Shown: in pieces, positions 35,700-47,640 of the stretch
Numbering within the stretch: position 1 is the stretch's first letter
Layout of the letters: every line of letters begins with the position of its first letter
Source: Leptodontidium sp. MPI-SDFR-AT-0119
Taxonomy: Eukaryota > Ascomycota > Leotiomycetes > Helotiales > Leptodontidiaceae
Assembly: GCA_020726505.1 (NCBI GenBank)
Contig: JAHLEZ010000016.1
Location: 1,426,001-1,490,000 of the forward strand
DNA: 64,000 nt
Direction of reading: 5' to 3'
Position numbers and translations under genes: made by a program
Notes under the pieces: model-generated
Seen by the model: only the letters and a program-made list of their open reading frames with translations
The model's database searches: none
What the model was told of the DNA's origin: nothing

Positions 35700-37200
35700 A
35701 AGTAACGCTCCGAGTCACTATTACACGCTATAATTGAGGTACTTAGACCTTATATATATTAGACGAGACGTATCCTACTAAGTATCTAAGGTGCGCTCTT
35801 AGGTTGACTTTGAATACTCTCTTTTGTTAAAGAGCCTCTCAGTCCTTAATTATAAGGTAGACTTTATAATTATACGCCTATATATTACTTTAGTTAGGTC
35901 GTATATTAGTGCTGAGTTTCTAAATAAGCTTAGGGTCGTAGTACTAAAAATATTACTTAAACTAGGCGTAGAAAATCTTATTTAGACTCTTAAAGCCTTT
36001 CCGAGTAGTCGTACTTATGTTATAAAGAGTAATTACTGTTATAGTTACTTTTATCTAAAGTTCCTTTAGTAAATTTATGAAAAGGCGCATCTTAATAAAC
36101 TTTTCGATGATTTCCTTGCTTACGCGCTTAGTTCCCTTATCAGGTTAATATATATATGAAAGGGTACCCTTTATCTTAATACTATTCTTTATACACTACT
36201 TTTTGTACTTAGTTAATTTATTAATTCCTATAACCGAGGTGTTATTATTTTAGCGTATTTTGCAAATCGAGAGTCCGAATTAACGTCTCGTCCACGCCTT
36301 AAACGGTTTGAGAGCTCTTAAGACGGCGATTAACCCTTTGTTTTTTAAGAGCTATTTATAGAATTTCCTATTATATTAGTCTTTAACTAATAAAAGCCAG
36401 CTATTCTTATTAAATCTAATAAGGAAGTCGAATAAGTCCTAAGAAATGCGATAAAAAGGCCGGGTAACTGTTCTCTCTAAAGGTCTTTAACTAACGACTT
36501 ATTACGCGACAGTTAAAGAGCACTCTTCACACTTAATTTAAGTAGTGCCTAAGATCTCGACGTTACGCGCATTCTTTACTAAATTCTCTAACGCTTCCTT
36601 CCTAAGGTGCCCTGACCGTAAGTGCTATAACCTCGCGTCGTTTAGTCGTAGCCTCAAATATCGTCGACTCGATTAAAAGCCTTGCTAAATACTCTTTTAA
36701 AGCGTAAGGAATATTAAAAAGGCATAAGTTAAGCGAATTAAAGAGTTATAAACTATCACGAGGGTGGAAGAGTAATTAAAGGGCTTATATTTAAAGAAAG
36801 CTAAGTTAAACTATCGCTCTAATTACTTTAACACAATACTCTTCTCAGCTAATCCCACGCGTAACGTATAATTTAACTTATTATACCACACTCTAGCCTT
36901 TAATAAAGAGCTTCTAAAATATTATTAATATTAAATCCTTTAACGACAGCGACGTTAAAAAGCCTCAAGCCCTTAGTATTTAGTCTATTAGGGCCATAAA
37001 GAGCACCCTTAAAAACACGAGTACCTCGACCCTTAATTATTAGGCTTAACGTCCCGGCTTTAACACCTTTGTCGTTAGTTAATTTAATAAAGGTTTTAGG
37101 CTTTAATAGAGTAACTAAGTTAACTAAATAAGTGACAGCGCCGTTATTAAGCAGGGTGCTCTCTAAGAGCGGGTGTTAATCTATATTAATAGTAACGTAA
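35700..37200 (-). pseudogene. C1b integrase and protease, decayed
   Basis: On minus, protease around 37190-36950 with LLNNGAVTYLVN (again NNG for the active site) and RGTRVFKGALYGPNR. Integrase lies at about 36.9-35.7 kb with heavy decay. It parallels 6.6-8.2 kb of C1a. Confidence 0.65.
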
Positions 37201-38900
37201 ATTCCAGATGTAGCGAGGGCCTTATTAAGTAACTCCGGACTAATTACACAAGTATTAATATTGCCTAGGTACCTTAGTAGCTCTAAAGCCTTTACCGAGG
37301 TTATTACAAAAGACGAAGAGTTTCTAGAGGTTATTCCCTTAATAATTTCATTTACCGCTACTTTCTTACTGATTACTCGGTTAAGTTCGGGAAACTCCTT
37401 TTCTAACTTAATTTAAGTTTCCTTAATTTCTTCTAAAGACAGTAAGTTACGTAGTTTTTCCCCGGTTAAGCCGTCGTAGTAATATCGAAGTCTATAGTAA
37501 TTAATTACTCTGTGTCAGTGAGAACTTATTTTATAAGGGCAGGTGTTAATCGAAGTATTTAGCGAAGGGGTCCTTAATGCCTATAGTGCTTCTAGAGTAT
37601 TTAATCTTCCTTTAAGTATAGCGTATAATTTAACTGTTTTGTTTTTTCTAGTAGCTATAAGAGATTCTTTATTAAGTGCTAAAAGCTAGTTAACGTATTA
37701 AAGTAATAAGTACTTATAAATAACTCTTAGAGTATTATCCTTAAGGACCTCAAATAGTCGTTCGCGGGCCAATTTAAGTGTAAGCTTCTCTTAAACTACT
37801 TTAATAAAGTTAATAATCGCCAAGGGGCCTTTAACGTCTAAAATGTCATATAATAACGCATCTTAGTATACTAATCGCTACTCTTAAATCTACACCTTAG
37901 GATTAACCCGTCTTGCTTTAACGATTTCGAGCTTCTCTCGGTATTTAGCTTGAGCTTTAATAAGGTTACTTATTTCTAAAGGGGCGTAGTCTCTCTTTAA
38001 TACCTTAAAGAGCATTTATAAGGTCTAAGATTATAGGTCGTTTAGTTCGTCCGTTACCTTGTTAGGTTATTCTTTTGTTTTCTCTTCCTCTTTAATCTCA
38101 TACTCCTAAATAGTACTTTAGTAAATCGAAGGATTAACCGTCTCTTAAATCCACTTATATACTACTTTATAGGCCCAAGCCTTTTCCAACTATTGCGTAT
38201 ATTTTATAACATACTCCCTTATTAATGTCACATTTTGACTATTTGCATGCCTCACTCTTCTAAAGGCAGAGTGAGAGTAGGTTTATATACATGAGGGAGA
38301 GCTTCGAGAGCTTTCCATGTGTTGACAAACCAAGGCTTCTAGAGCCTTCGGTATCCACGTGATTCTTGGATCACATGATTTCCAACAATTAAGGTAGTAT
38401 ATATTAGAGTAACTATAGTAACACTAAATAGTATAAGAGGTAATACACTTAGTTTAAGTCCCTTGAGCTTAGGTGTTCGTTTATTTATATCCCACTTCGC
38501 TTACTTCTTAAAGTTATAATCGAGAGCTTCTTTGTCTTATTGTGCCTTTAACTCGTCGATCGTTTGTGTTTAAGGCTCGTTTTTGAGGATGTTTAGAGCG
38601 ACCAGTAGTTCTAGATTAACTAAAGTCTATACCTTATAAAAGATATAAAAGGATTTAAAGGCTTAGTACTATAGTATCTAAGTTTGCTTATTATAATTAA
38701 GCGGCGTTTAATTATTAGAAGAAGAGACTAAAATTAAGTCTGCTATAGCGAAGCGACGGTTGCTCTCGTGAGGCTTTAATAGGTTTATTAAAGAAGAGAA
38801 GAGAATATCGAGTATAAGTGCTCGATTTACACTCTTTTAGAAAGGTTAATAGAAAATGGCAATGTGAACTACACTTATTAATAAGTAGAAACCGCCGACG
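37200..38900 (-). pseudogene. C1b gag region, decayed, with solo LTR
   Basis: Minus-strand region between protease and primer-binding site, alignable to 5.1-6.5 kb of C1a. A 162-bp solo LTR interrupts it at 38226-38387. No intact frame. Confidence 0.55.
38226..38387. repeat. solo LTR, 162 bp, hairpin-rich
   Basis: TGTCACATTTTG at the left, GATTTCCAACA at the right, duplication ATTAA on both sides (38221-38225, 38388-38392). Absent from the matching place in C1a, which proves insertion. Stem-loops inside: CTCACTCT/AGAGTGAG (38251-38275), AAGGCT/AGCCTT (38332-38348), CACGTGAT/ATCACATG (38356-38377, one mismatch). TTTATATAC lies at 38282-38290. Confidence 0.88.
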
Positions 38901-38989
38901 TTGTTTGTCACTTACTAATCTTACGTTAATAGCTTTATTTAAATCCGTAAAGTATAAAAGGAAGAATACTAACTTAATAGCTTCGTTAT

Positions 38990-39001
38990 AGGGCTTATAA
39001 C
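38990..39001 (-). other. primer-binding site of C1b
   Basis: Read on minus GTTATAAGCCC, next to the 5' LTR. Confidence 0.6.
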
Positions 39002-39186
39002 TGTGGTGTAAAAGTGGAGTAGAGCCTTGCGATTAACGTAGGGAGAATTGAAGTGATTAATTATTGTCTAAAATACATAAGGAAATCAGGGGAACACGTT
39101 ATTCCCCTAAAAGCTATATACGCTAGCAGAATCCAAAACTAGTATAGCGCACAACTAACCGAGCATAATCCCGTGCCTGTACGACA
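39002..39186 (-). repeat. 5' LTR of C1b
   Basis: 185 bp partner of 30832-31016; target copy GAAGA at 39187-39191. Confidence 0.9.
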
Positions 39187-39427
39187 GAAGATTAGTACGG
39201 CGCGACACGCACGTTCTTAGCCTAAGGGGTGGAGTTTGATGTAGGTAGTCGCATGAGGTGGCCTTGATTCCTATTGGGTTTACGAGCCTAAAGAAGACAG
39301 ACGACATTGTTTCCTTAATTTGTAAAGAGAATGTAAGCACTAGCGCTACAAAGAGGTAGGACTATTTAATACTTAGCTTAAATGACGTTATAGTAAAGTT
39401 TTAGAGTTTACTTTAGTTACTTCTCAA

Positions 39428-39727
39428 TGTTACGACCTACGATGCGCCTCGTATTCTAACCGACACGGGCTCGTAGCATCGCTGGCTATGTGACGGCGCT
39501 AAGCCTAATAGGGAAGACTTAGTGGCGAGCACGCGACATGTAGATAAATGGCCCCCAACTACGCTAGGCCCCATTAGGAGGGTCCTTTATATATTTATAC
39601 TCGAGCTCCCTCTTCTAAAGAGCTCTCCTTTTCTCCTTGTCTTTTCTTCTCGATTCTGAGCGTAGCCTTAGGCCCAAATATAAAGCTTGAGTCAACTCGC
39701 CGTATCAACCTCTGGCCAGCCGTAACA
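39428..39727. repeat. solo LTR, 300 bp
   Basis: TGTTACG and CGTAACA are 7-bp inverted ends. CTCAA is duplicated at 39423-39427 and 39728-39732. It contains a GC-richer stretch with hairpin-prone CTCGAGCTCCC and AGAGCTCT words. No coding sequence. Confidence 0.88.
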
Positions 39728-39732
39728 CTCAA

Positions 39733-40788
39733 AACACGAGTTAAAGATTAAAAACTATAGCGGTATTTTAAATCACCGTAAGAAAGGTGTTAATATAATT
39801 TGTGAATAGCTAGTTAAGTATAAAAGAAGAGATAGGAGTATAACTCACAGTATTAAGACGTGTTAAGACCTCTATAGTGTTAAGGCTAAGAGCGCTTAGG
39901 CTGAGATAAAGCGAACCGGCTCCGATGACACCTCTAAGGTGGCTGACAACAAGGAGAACTCTTCTTAAAGGTCTACGACGAGTTAGCAGAGCTCAGATGG
40001 TGCTGTAGAAGGTTAACTTACCGCGTTAACGCGACTTGACTTTATGTTGAAATTATTGTTTGGAGATCGAGGTGTAAAAAGCTAAAGAGAGACTACACAT
40101 AAATCAACGTAGGTGTTATGTTAAAGTTATTACTTGTCAAAAAGAAAGCAAGCATAAGAAGCTCTTAACTACGTCACTTCTACGGCTAGGCAATAGCGAA
40201 GTTGAAGGTGTTAAGCTCTAATAGCGCGCTGAAGTTAATAGTGAAGGCTAAGGTTGTTGTTATGAAGGTACTAAACAGAGAAGTTAGCGGCAAAGAAACC
40301 TCTGTAAATACTGGAGTTATAGTAGCTGAAGTTATCGTTAAATAGAAGGAGATCTTGGCTTAATGGTGTGAGAAAAGTAATAGTGAAGTCGATCTTGACG
40401 TAAGCTTAGTAGGGAAGTTTGTTTTCTTTAAAGGATTAAAGTAAGAAGAAGATGTGGGAGGTATTATTTAATTAATAGGAGAGAGAGTAGAGAAGTTAAA
40501 GAGCGCTAAGGTGCTTTATAAAGAGAATAGTATTAAGGAGAGGTCGTTGTATTTAGAGAGTTAAAGTTAAAAGGTTAGTAAGGGAGAGCTAGCCTTATAT
40601 AGGGGGGCCAAAAGGAGCTAAGTGAGACGATTGTTTACTTCAAAGGTAATAAGTTAACTATCACGGGACTTCGCATACACTAGTTACATAACATCCTACT
40701 AACGATTTAAGACGCTCTAATTAGCTGTTTACTTTTTTTTAGTATATATTGCTCGAGGACGAGTAGAGTCTTTGAAGGGGGGGACGCA
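39733..40788 (+). other. unassigned retroelement body
   Basis: Decayed sequence that leads into a purine tract (GAAGGGGGGGACGCA at 40774-40788) and an LTR. By position it is the 3' part of an LTR element, possibly gypsy-like, because the tract resembles gypsy 3' ends. I could not recognise a domain on either strand. Confidence 0.4.
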
Positions 40789-41067
40789 TGTGGCGGGGAC
40801 AGCTACTGGTTTCTTTTATTACATAACTACGTTAGTCTTTCGTATATATAAGGAGCTAACACTTGATTATAGAACGTCAAGAACGCAACACCAGATATAT
40901 TCTATTTATTAGAACCTTTTCCCTCCCCTCCCTTGCCGATTCGTACTCTCTAGATATGTGATATCTTTAGATTTAATTAATCTGTTATTTATAGAGCCTA
41001 GAATCTCCTCCGGTGCTCGCTACATGCTACCCTCTTGTTGTGTGGATTAGGGTTCGTCCCTCCCACA
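40789..41067 (+). repeat. LTR, 279 bp, probable 3' LTR
   Basis: TGTGGCGGGGA at the left, preceded by a purine tract, and TCCCTCCCACA at the right. TATATATAAGG at about 40842 may be a TATA box. No second copy is in the window. Confidence 0.6.
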
Positions 41068-41109
41068 CTAGAGAGCTTAATGCTGTGCCTAATTAAGCTG
41101 ATCTTGTCA

Positions 41110-41440
41110 CTAATTTTAATCGATATTTCAATGATCCCGTAGTCGTTAGGACTCAAGCGTAGAGGACTTTAATTTAAAGTGGTAGAAAGCTTCCGAATTT
41201 CAGTATCTTTTAGTCGCCAAAGCCGCCCGAGATCTACTAGTTATCCCTAGTGCTAAAGTTAATATTAAACGCTTGTTTTCTAAAGGTCGAGATATAATAG
41301 GGATTCGACGTATAGCTATAGACGCCGATATAATGAGGATTTTGCGCCTACTAAAGAGCCACTTTGATACTTAAGATACGGAAATCAGGGGGCGAGCTAG
41401 AGCTTAATTGGAAGAGAAACAACGTATATATAGAGTAAGA
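41110..41440 (+). pseudogene. hAT transposase C-terminal remnant
   Basis: Plus-strand translation gives LKWWRKASEF-like words (W decayed), then AKAARDLLVIPSAKVNIKRLF, SKGRDIIGIRR and ADIMRILRLLKSHFD. This is the dimerisation domain at the C terminus of hAT transposases. Only this end is present. It marks the edge of the gene island. Confidence 0.8.
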
Positions 41441-41559
41441 AAGATTAACCAAAGAACTAATTAGGAGCCTTAGAATTAAGCTTAATTAGTAAGTTAGAGC
41501 TTTCATTAAGTTGTGGAAATTATGTAATTTCGGGTGGGAAAGTGGATAACTATCTAAGG

Positions 41560-43452
41560 ATCCAAGGCATAGATGCCTCCCTAAAATCACATATAAATAG
41601 ACCTATTTTTAATGAACTGGACCTTATTTTTATTGTTCGCCACCCCTAATTTAGCTGAATGGATGAAAATTTAGCGAATTTTCACGTTCATTTATTCATT
41701 GTCCAGACCTACTGATGATGTTTACCTTCTTCCCCACTTCCACGTGCAATTCCTCGAAGTTCCAACAGCACCAACCGCGATTGCTTCATCCTCTGCATCT
41801 AGGCGTCACTCAATGGAACCTACTCGCCACGGAAATGGCTCGGCCGTTGACGCCACAAGAGTTGTGGTGTGGTGAGTCCTGAATTGATTCTTTCATTCTA
41901 CGAGTTCGCTCCCTGACCTATGAGAAGGCACTGCTTGCAAAGGTCCCTCCGCAACCTCAGTTTCGCTTTGCCAATATTTGTGGCTTGCGTTGATCTCTCC
42001 ACGTTTCATGCCGGCTTGGATGGGGCACTTTAGTAGTGCTTCTGCAGCACGGTCGCGGCTGTCTCCGTTCCAATCAATAAGTTGCATCGACTTCAATGTC
42101 TCTTTACCTAATTTGGTGATCCTTGCGAACTGCAGCTCTATAGCGCCCCAAGGGAACAGACTCGCATTCAACCAGTCAAATGTGCATAGCATTATCCATT
42201 GCCGATTGGGAGTGAAGACGTTTCCGATTATGATGCAGATCATGGTCCGATTCTGAAGACCATTGAAGACATTACTAATCATGATACCGATCATGCAGCT
42301 GGAAGCCGGAACTTCTACACCAGCACCTTAGTAACAGTACCCCACTTGAGAGAAACTTAAATACAGCGAGGGATCTTTAATAGTAATAATCCAATATACA
42401 ACCTCTTTTAGGTCTTATTAATAGGATTATATGGACTGAAATCGATGTCGAATTGTGGATATATCCAAGACTTCCTAATCCTTCATTTTCGATCCAGATA
42501 GATTTGTCTCGATTGATTCTTTTGCGTGCACATTTCCAGGATGTTGAAGGGCTGGCCTCGAGAGTGAGCGTTTCATTTTCAACCGGAATTCTGTTGAGAT
42601 CTCATTTTGGTATGTGGAGCGAGCAAAGCTCATCCCGAGGATGAATGGGAAGGTCTATTTGAGAGATAAACCTGAAACATGTGACACCTGGAAATTAGCT
42701 GCATCAGCCTTACCAGCCGTTTTAACCTTGTTCTAGGATACCAGAGATCCCTCCGATTTCACAAGCGTACATCATCAGTCCAGAACACTGTCGGCATGTC
42801 CATGTCGTCAAGCAGACAGAGGGTGCCGTGTGTCTGCCATGCAGTTCATATGTGCCCTTTTGCAGCCGTGGCGTTCTGGCATTGACAAACGTACTCCACC
42901 AGGGTGGTGGCTTTGGGTGATCGTTGTGTTGGTCGTGGTGGAAATTGGGAGGACCGTGTCCACCGGATCGATCGGCTATCTCTCACCAAGGTTTTTGGGA
43001 TTGACGCCTTGAAGGGTCCAGACCAAGGGCGGTAACCAGATCGATCGGCTATCTCTCACCATGGTTTTTGGGATTGACGCCTTGAAGGGTCCAGACCAAG
43101 GGCGGTAACCAATATCAAGCCCCGAAGCCAGGGATTCCCATGAAGCGAATTGCTTTTCTTGACTACATCTCGTCGGGGATCTGAGCGAGCAATGACCTCT
43201 TTGGCACATGTCGACATTCTAAACCAAGTTCTACACAGCCAGCTTATGCCCCCCTGGACGGCATCAGCCTTTCAAGACTACACTACGAGCTATGGTCCTG
43301 CTCATAGCGGTGATTCATCTAAAGAACGTCAACTCAACAGCACATCTCCTTCGCCCGGTCAGTTGGTTGTTCACCATATAAACTTACAATACCAAGACGA
43401 CCCGAGATAACAGATTATAACCGCATATAATAATCGGCACAGGCCACCGGGA
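41560..43452. other. island left flank, no firm gene
   Basis: Base composition returns to normal here. A 133-codon frame on minus (41893-42294) and an 86-codon frame on plus (43150-43410) are open, but neither has a recognisable domain, and the first has an equally open shadow on the other strand. I treat them as unproven. The region holds the 73-bp duplication at 42966-43111 and the presumed promoter of the regulator. Confidence 0.4.
42966..43111. repeat. 73-bp tandem duplication
   Basis: Units 42966-43038 and 43039-43111 differ at a single base (ccaagg versus ccatgg). They begin GATCGATCGGC and end GGGCGGTAACCA. About 340-490 bp upstream of the regulator start. Confidence 0.95.
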
Positions 43453-46400
43453 ATGGCTGCTCCAACCAGCCCTCGAGATGCGTATATACATTATGCTTTT
43501 GCAGGGTCGATAACCAATGTCAGGCAGATGCGTCGAGCCACACAGGCATGCGATCGCTGTCGGAAACTCAAGGCGAAATGCAACGAAACCCGGCCATGTT
43601 CAGGTTGCCAGGAGAAGAACGTTGAGTGTACATACAGGGAGCCAGTCCCGAAGAAGCACGTCTTCTGCTAATTGACTTGTTACTTATTAATCTAATGAGG
43701 TTCTAGGCAAGATATAATCCAAAGGGATATTCAAAAGGAGCTGAGAGAGATCAGACAGGAAAACAAACTGCTTCACAGCAGAGTTGGCCAATTGGAAAGA
43801 GATTTAAGACGAGTCCATTCCATGAACACAGCAGACTTCGGCAGCCTAGACTACCCTCCAGTGGACTTGGTAAAGAATGAGCGCCAGCAGCCAGAGATTT
43901 CGCCAGGCTTTGCGCGACCTTCAGCACCAACCCTTCCCTCTATCGAGTCGGCACACGTTCCACGCCCTACTGACCCTACGGAGACCCCAGCTGCTCACCA
44001 TGATTCGCAAGAACAGGAGGAAGTGGAAGAGGATGACAGCAAACCGATTCCTCTTGGCGAGTCGGCACTTCCTATCAATCATACAACTGGAGCGGCGAGA
44101 CTGTTACTCTGGGGGTCTATCCGAAAGATCACAGGACCAATCCTGATGGACAGCAGGATCAGCAACGAGAAATATGCAATGAATCAAGAAGAGAAGCGCG
44201 GGCTCCTCAGGACGGCGGGTAGAGGAGAGGGACTGGATCTCGGCTATGGGTACGGCAAGAATTCCATGAACGATAATCCGTCTCCGGCACGAGCAGACGA
44301 TGTAGGTTTCGATGATTCCTCTTCGCCAGCCACCGGCCCTTTGTGGTGTCCAGTTGGAGGACCCAACCCCGCACCGCCTATATTTACGAACCGCGCAGCA
44401 GACGATCGACCACGCCGGCTTGGAGATCCGGATGGGCTTCTGGAATTGGACTCCATCACCGCAATGCGCTTAATGGAGAGCTACATGAGTCACATGAACA
44501 TTATGCATCCCATACTTTCGCCAAAGAAATTCGAGGATCTCGTTCAAAATTGGCTGGCAACTGTTCCAGTGGCTCCATGGAAAGTCACCTCGTCGTCACA
44601 AGCCGAGTTTCGAAAGAATCCGACGGCGAGTGCATCGTCAGATAGTCGAGGATCCAAACGGAAACGATCGCCTGGTCCGCAAGAGCAACAAGAGCTAGCA
44701 AGCGCCCCCGGCTTAATCAGGACCACCCCTGCTCGGACAATCACAACCGCTCTTGTTATGGCAGTGCTGGCTCTTGGAATGATTTGTGAATATAGAGACA
44801 AGATACCGGATGTTTTACCAACCTCGGACAAGACCTCAAACTGCTCTCCTGCTATCCGAAATGAGAACACTCTCTCGCTCTTCCAGAAATCGCCACCAGT
44901 CTCATCTCAGACGCCAGGCTTGCTATCACCACAAGCCGAGGCGCGAGTTCAGCCTCACTGTGGACGCTCTTCCCTAGAAGCAGAGAGCCCAGGGGAATTC
45001 ACGCCATATGTACCACCACGAAACTGGGATGTCATCCCAGGTTTGGCATACTTCCACATTGCGATGGAAATCATCGGTAGCGAGATTGGCGGGAATAGCT
45101 TAGAGCATGCTCACGTATGCATTCTCATCGGACTCTACTATGGCCAGCTTGCCCGAGTTTTGGAGTCGTATGAGTATATACGTCTGGCAAGTATCAAATT
45201 GCAGACTCTCCTACGACCGTAAGCCAATCCGATTCAGCCATAACAATACATGATACTAACAGCAATCAGGAGACTTGAACACTTTCGGAATTTACTACCG
45301 CTAGACGTTGACACCGTCGCGAAAGATGAAATGGAGAACGGATCTCAGTCAGGCAGGGGTCAAGCAATAAAGCTTTCCAGTACAGATAACGAGTTTCTCT
45401 TTGCATTTTGGACTATATTGCAATTGGAGAGGTATGGCAAGATGAGGTTCTATCAGCCAATCCCGCTAATGCGTCGCAGTGATATTACAGCCGAGCTACC
45501 TTGTGTGCATTCCGGCATTTTGCAATACGAAGGACTTATGCCGTACCCAGACTACCACGTAGCTGTTTCGGGAGGCATGAAAGAATACGTATACCGGAGC
45601 TACATAGACCAGCTGTATATGCGAAAGCATCTCAATTTGTTGCACGGCGAGTTGTACAAGCCTAGAGAAAGTAATCGGTCCTACCAGTGCTGGGAAGTGA
45701 AAAAGACGCCGACGCTGACGCACCACTTCATCACAGGCTCCAAATCACAATCTTCCAACAACGGGGCCGCCAGCGATCGAGCGATCGACGTGTTACAGGA
45801 CAGCTCTTCTACCTCCGAGGCGTCTTCTGTAAGGCATCAAGGTCAACCATCCCTCAACGAGGTTCGGCCGTCTATTCAAAACGTCCACACAGGTTTCGAC
45901 AGAGCAGTCGAAGCACTCGAAGAAAGTCTTTCTTCCTTCCAGAGTATCTGCGGAGCTCTATTTGGTCACGAAGGCAGTCCTCCTGCAAACGATATCCTCA
46001 CGGCTCGCCTTCGTGCCAAGTTTTACGGGGCGCAAGTTATCACGTATCGGCCGTACGTGGAGCAGATTCTCGAGCTATCATCGCTAAGTAGCGTTCCATC
46101 AGACCGGTCAGCAGGTGCTCCATATGCGATTGAGATGTCGTCTTACGTGGATGGGCAAGTCTTTATCCAGACCTCCAGGTTCCACAAGCATCTGCAGTAT
46201 GCAAAGAGAGGTATCAGGGCCCTGATAAACAGCACGAGAGCATTCCATGGATTGGGAGGTGGTCGGTTGATCGTGACAAATGTCTGGGGAACGGCTCATG
46301 CGTATGTTTCGCTCGTCCCGTCCCGTCTTGTATCATTCACTGTTCCTCGTGATAATGCTAACGTCGCACGATCTATAGACAATGGGGCAACCTTCTCGTT

Positions 46401-46634
46401 CTCCAGGCCGCATACTGCAACCCCTTACTCAACCACTTAATCGACGGTAAGGAGCTTCAATTCCTCCTTACCAAAACGCTGGAGTTCCTAAACATGCATG
46501 CGCAGCCCAGCTCGTCGCTGGCTCTGGATATCAAGATTCTGGAGGATGCGGGTCGGCATACGGGCCTGTTGCCTTCGAGCTCCAAACCTAAGCCCTTGGC
46601 GGCGAGACCGAATACCTTTTTTACTAGTTCTTGA
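43453..46634 (+). CDS. Zn(II)2Cys6 fungal transcription factor
   Basis: Nuclear DNA-binding regulator of the Gal4-type family. Residues 33-59 form the binuclear cluster: Cys 33, 36, 43, 49, 52, 59, spacing C-x2-C-x6-C-x5-C-x2-C-x6-C. A coiled-coil-like linker with ELREIRQENKLLHSRVGQLE follows at 43730-43800. The middle domain includes NHTTGAARLLLWGSIRKI (44082-44135), a motif frequent in fungal C6 regulators. Introns: 45219-45269 (GTAAGC, TACTAAC, CAG) and 46302-46378 (GTATGT, GCTAAC, TAG). The last exon gives QWGNLLVLQAAYCNPLLNHLID and ends TGA at 46632-46634. A first intron near 43660-43717 is needed because stops at 43669, 43696 and 43699 separate the cluster from the linker, but no canonical donor keeps the frame. 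Total about 1000 residues, normal for the family. No RIP-type stops. Target genes unknown. Confidence 0.85.
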
Positions 46635-47640
46635 TCATGATTGTTGATGCAAGGGTGTTCCTGGAGGCGAGCGGCGTCGCTGGAGAGATGATTACTGTAG
46701 GTGGGGTTCCGATGCGGCGTGGTGGGCGGTGCATAATCACACATATTCCTGTACCAATATCGTGCTTTCTTCTTTTAGCAAGTCTAGGCATCCCATTTCC
46801 ATATCTACACGACCTTACAACTTGGTAGAATATTATTTCAAACCGGTGACGCTCCTCCCCTTGCAAGGCAGGAGCTAGGCCGACTCACACATATTCTAGA
46901 CCATCTGATCCTCATTTTTTTTGAGACTCGCACAAATAAACTTCAGCACGATAGCGACGGTGGGCTATCTCTTCAGAATCGACGGGATTGCTTGATTTAT
47001 CAGCTGATGCCTAACTGTATGCGAAGATCATTATAGTGGAGAAAAGTAAGTGGATTATCATTTAAGTTTTGGGCTTTACTTATCTGCTTATCTGCTCAGA
47101 GCTAATAGTTCTCTAGAGAGGAACTTCCTTGTGATTACAAATTTGAGTGCGAGGTCGAAAGCACAGATTGTATTCCTTGTCTTTGTGGTACAATAGCTTG
47201 TAAGGGTTTCCTCAACTGACCTCTCTCTCTAGATTTGTGCACATCCAGTCTCAAGGATATTTCAGCAGCTGCGGTGCGAAGTATTATTTACATGATTTAA
47301 GAGTCTCCTTCATTCTGTGCGTATTCGCAAAATTGCACACTTTCAGTTTCTTACTCAGCCTCCATCGTCTCTGGTTATGCACATGCCCCAGTATCCCTGG
47401 TATCACTTTCTAGACCGCTTCCTTCTCATCATATCCGGAAAATGCTCATGTGCCGCGTATCCTCCTCCATACCTGCCTGGGTTGGCCTCCTCCTTACTCT
47501 TTTAGAGATGTCCAAAGCCCTTTCTACAGAGGTTTGGACCGAGTTTCCCATTATAAATTTCCTAAAGGGATATAGCTCTTGAGTGTCCGCTGAGTGGTTC
47601 TGCACGTTGGTTTCGGAAGCAGCCGAATTAACAACTTTTT
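46635..47640. other. 3' flank of regulator, no gene seen
   Basis: Normal composition. Only short overlapping frames on both strands without domains or plausible splice patterns. Confidence 0.5.

Larger units (their letters stand above)
30832..39186 (-). mobile_element. copia element C1b, complete with both LTRs
   Basis: Two 185-bp LTRs (30832-31016, 39002-39186) are flanked by GAAGA (30827-30831 and 39187-39191). Gag-pol reads on minus; the antisense ORF reads on plus at 31277-32223. It is the same family as C1a but in opposite orientation. Two solo LTRs sit inside it: 32930-33422 in RNase H and 38226-38387 in gag. Without these it is about 7.7 kb, matching C1a. Confidence 0.92.

Noticed and set aside
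1..41440. Idea that the AT-rich nested block is a centromere
   Set aside because: Composition and nesting fit, but no chromatin or positional evidence can be read from the sequence.
41893..42294. 133-codon frame on minus in the gene island
   Set aside because: No domain, an equally long shadow on plus, and no clear start context; kept only as a note in the flank feature.
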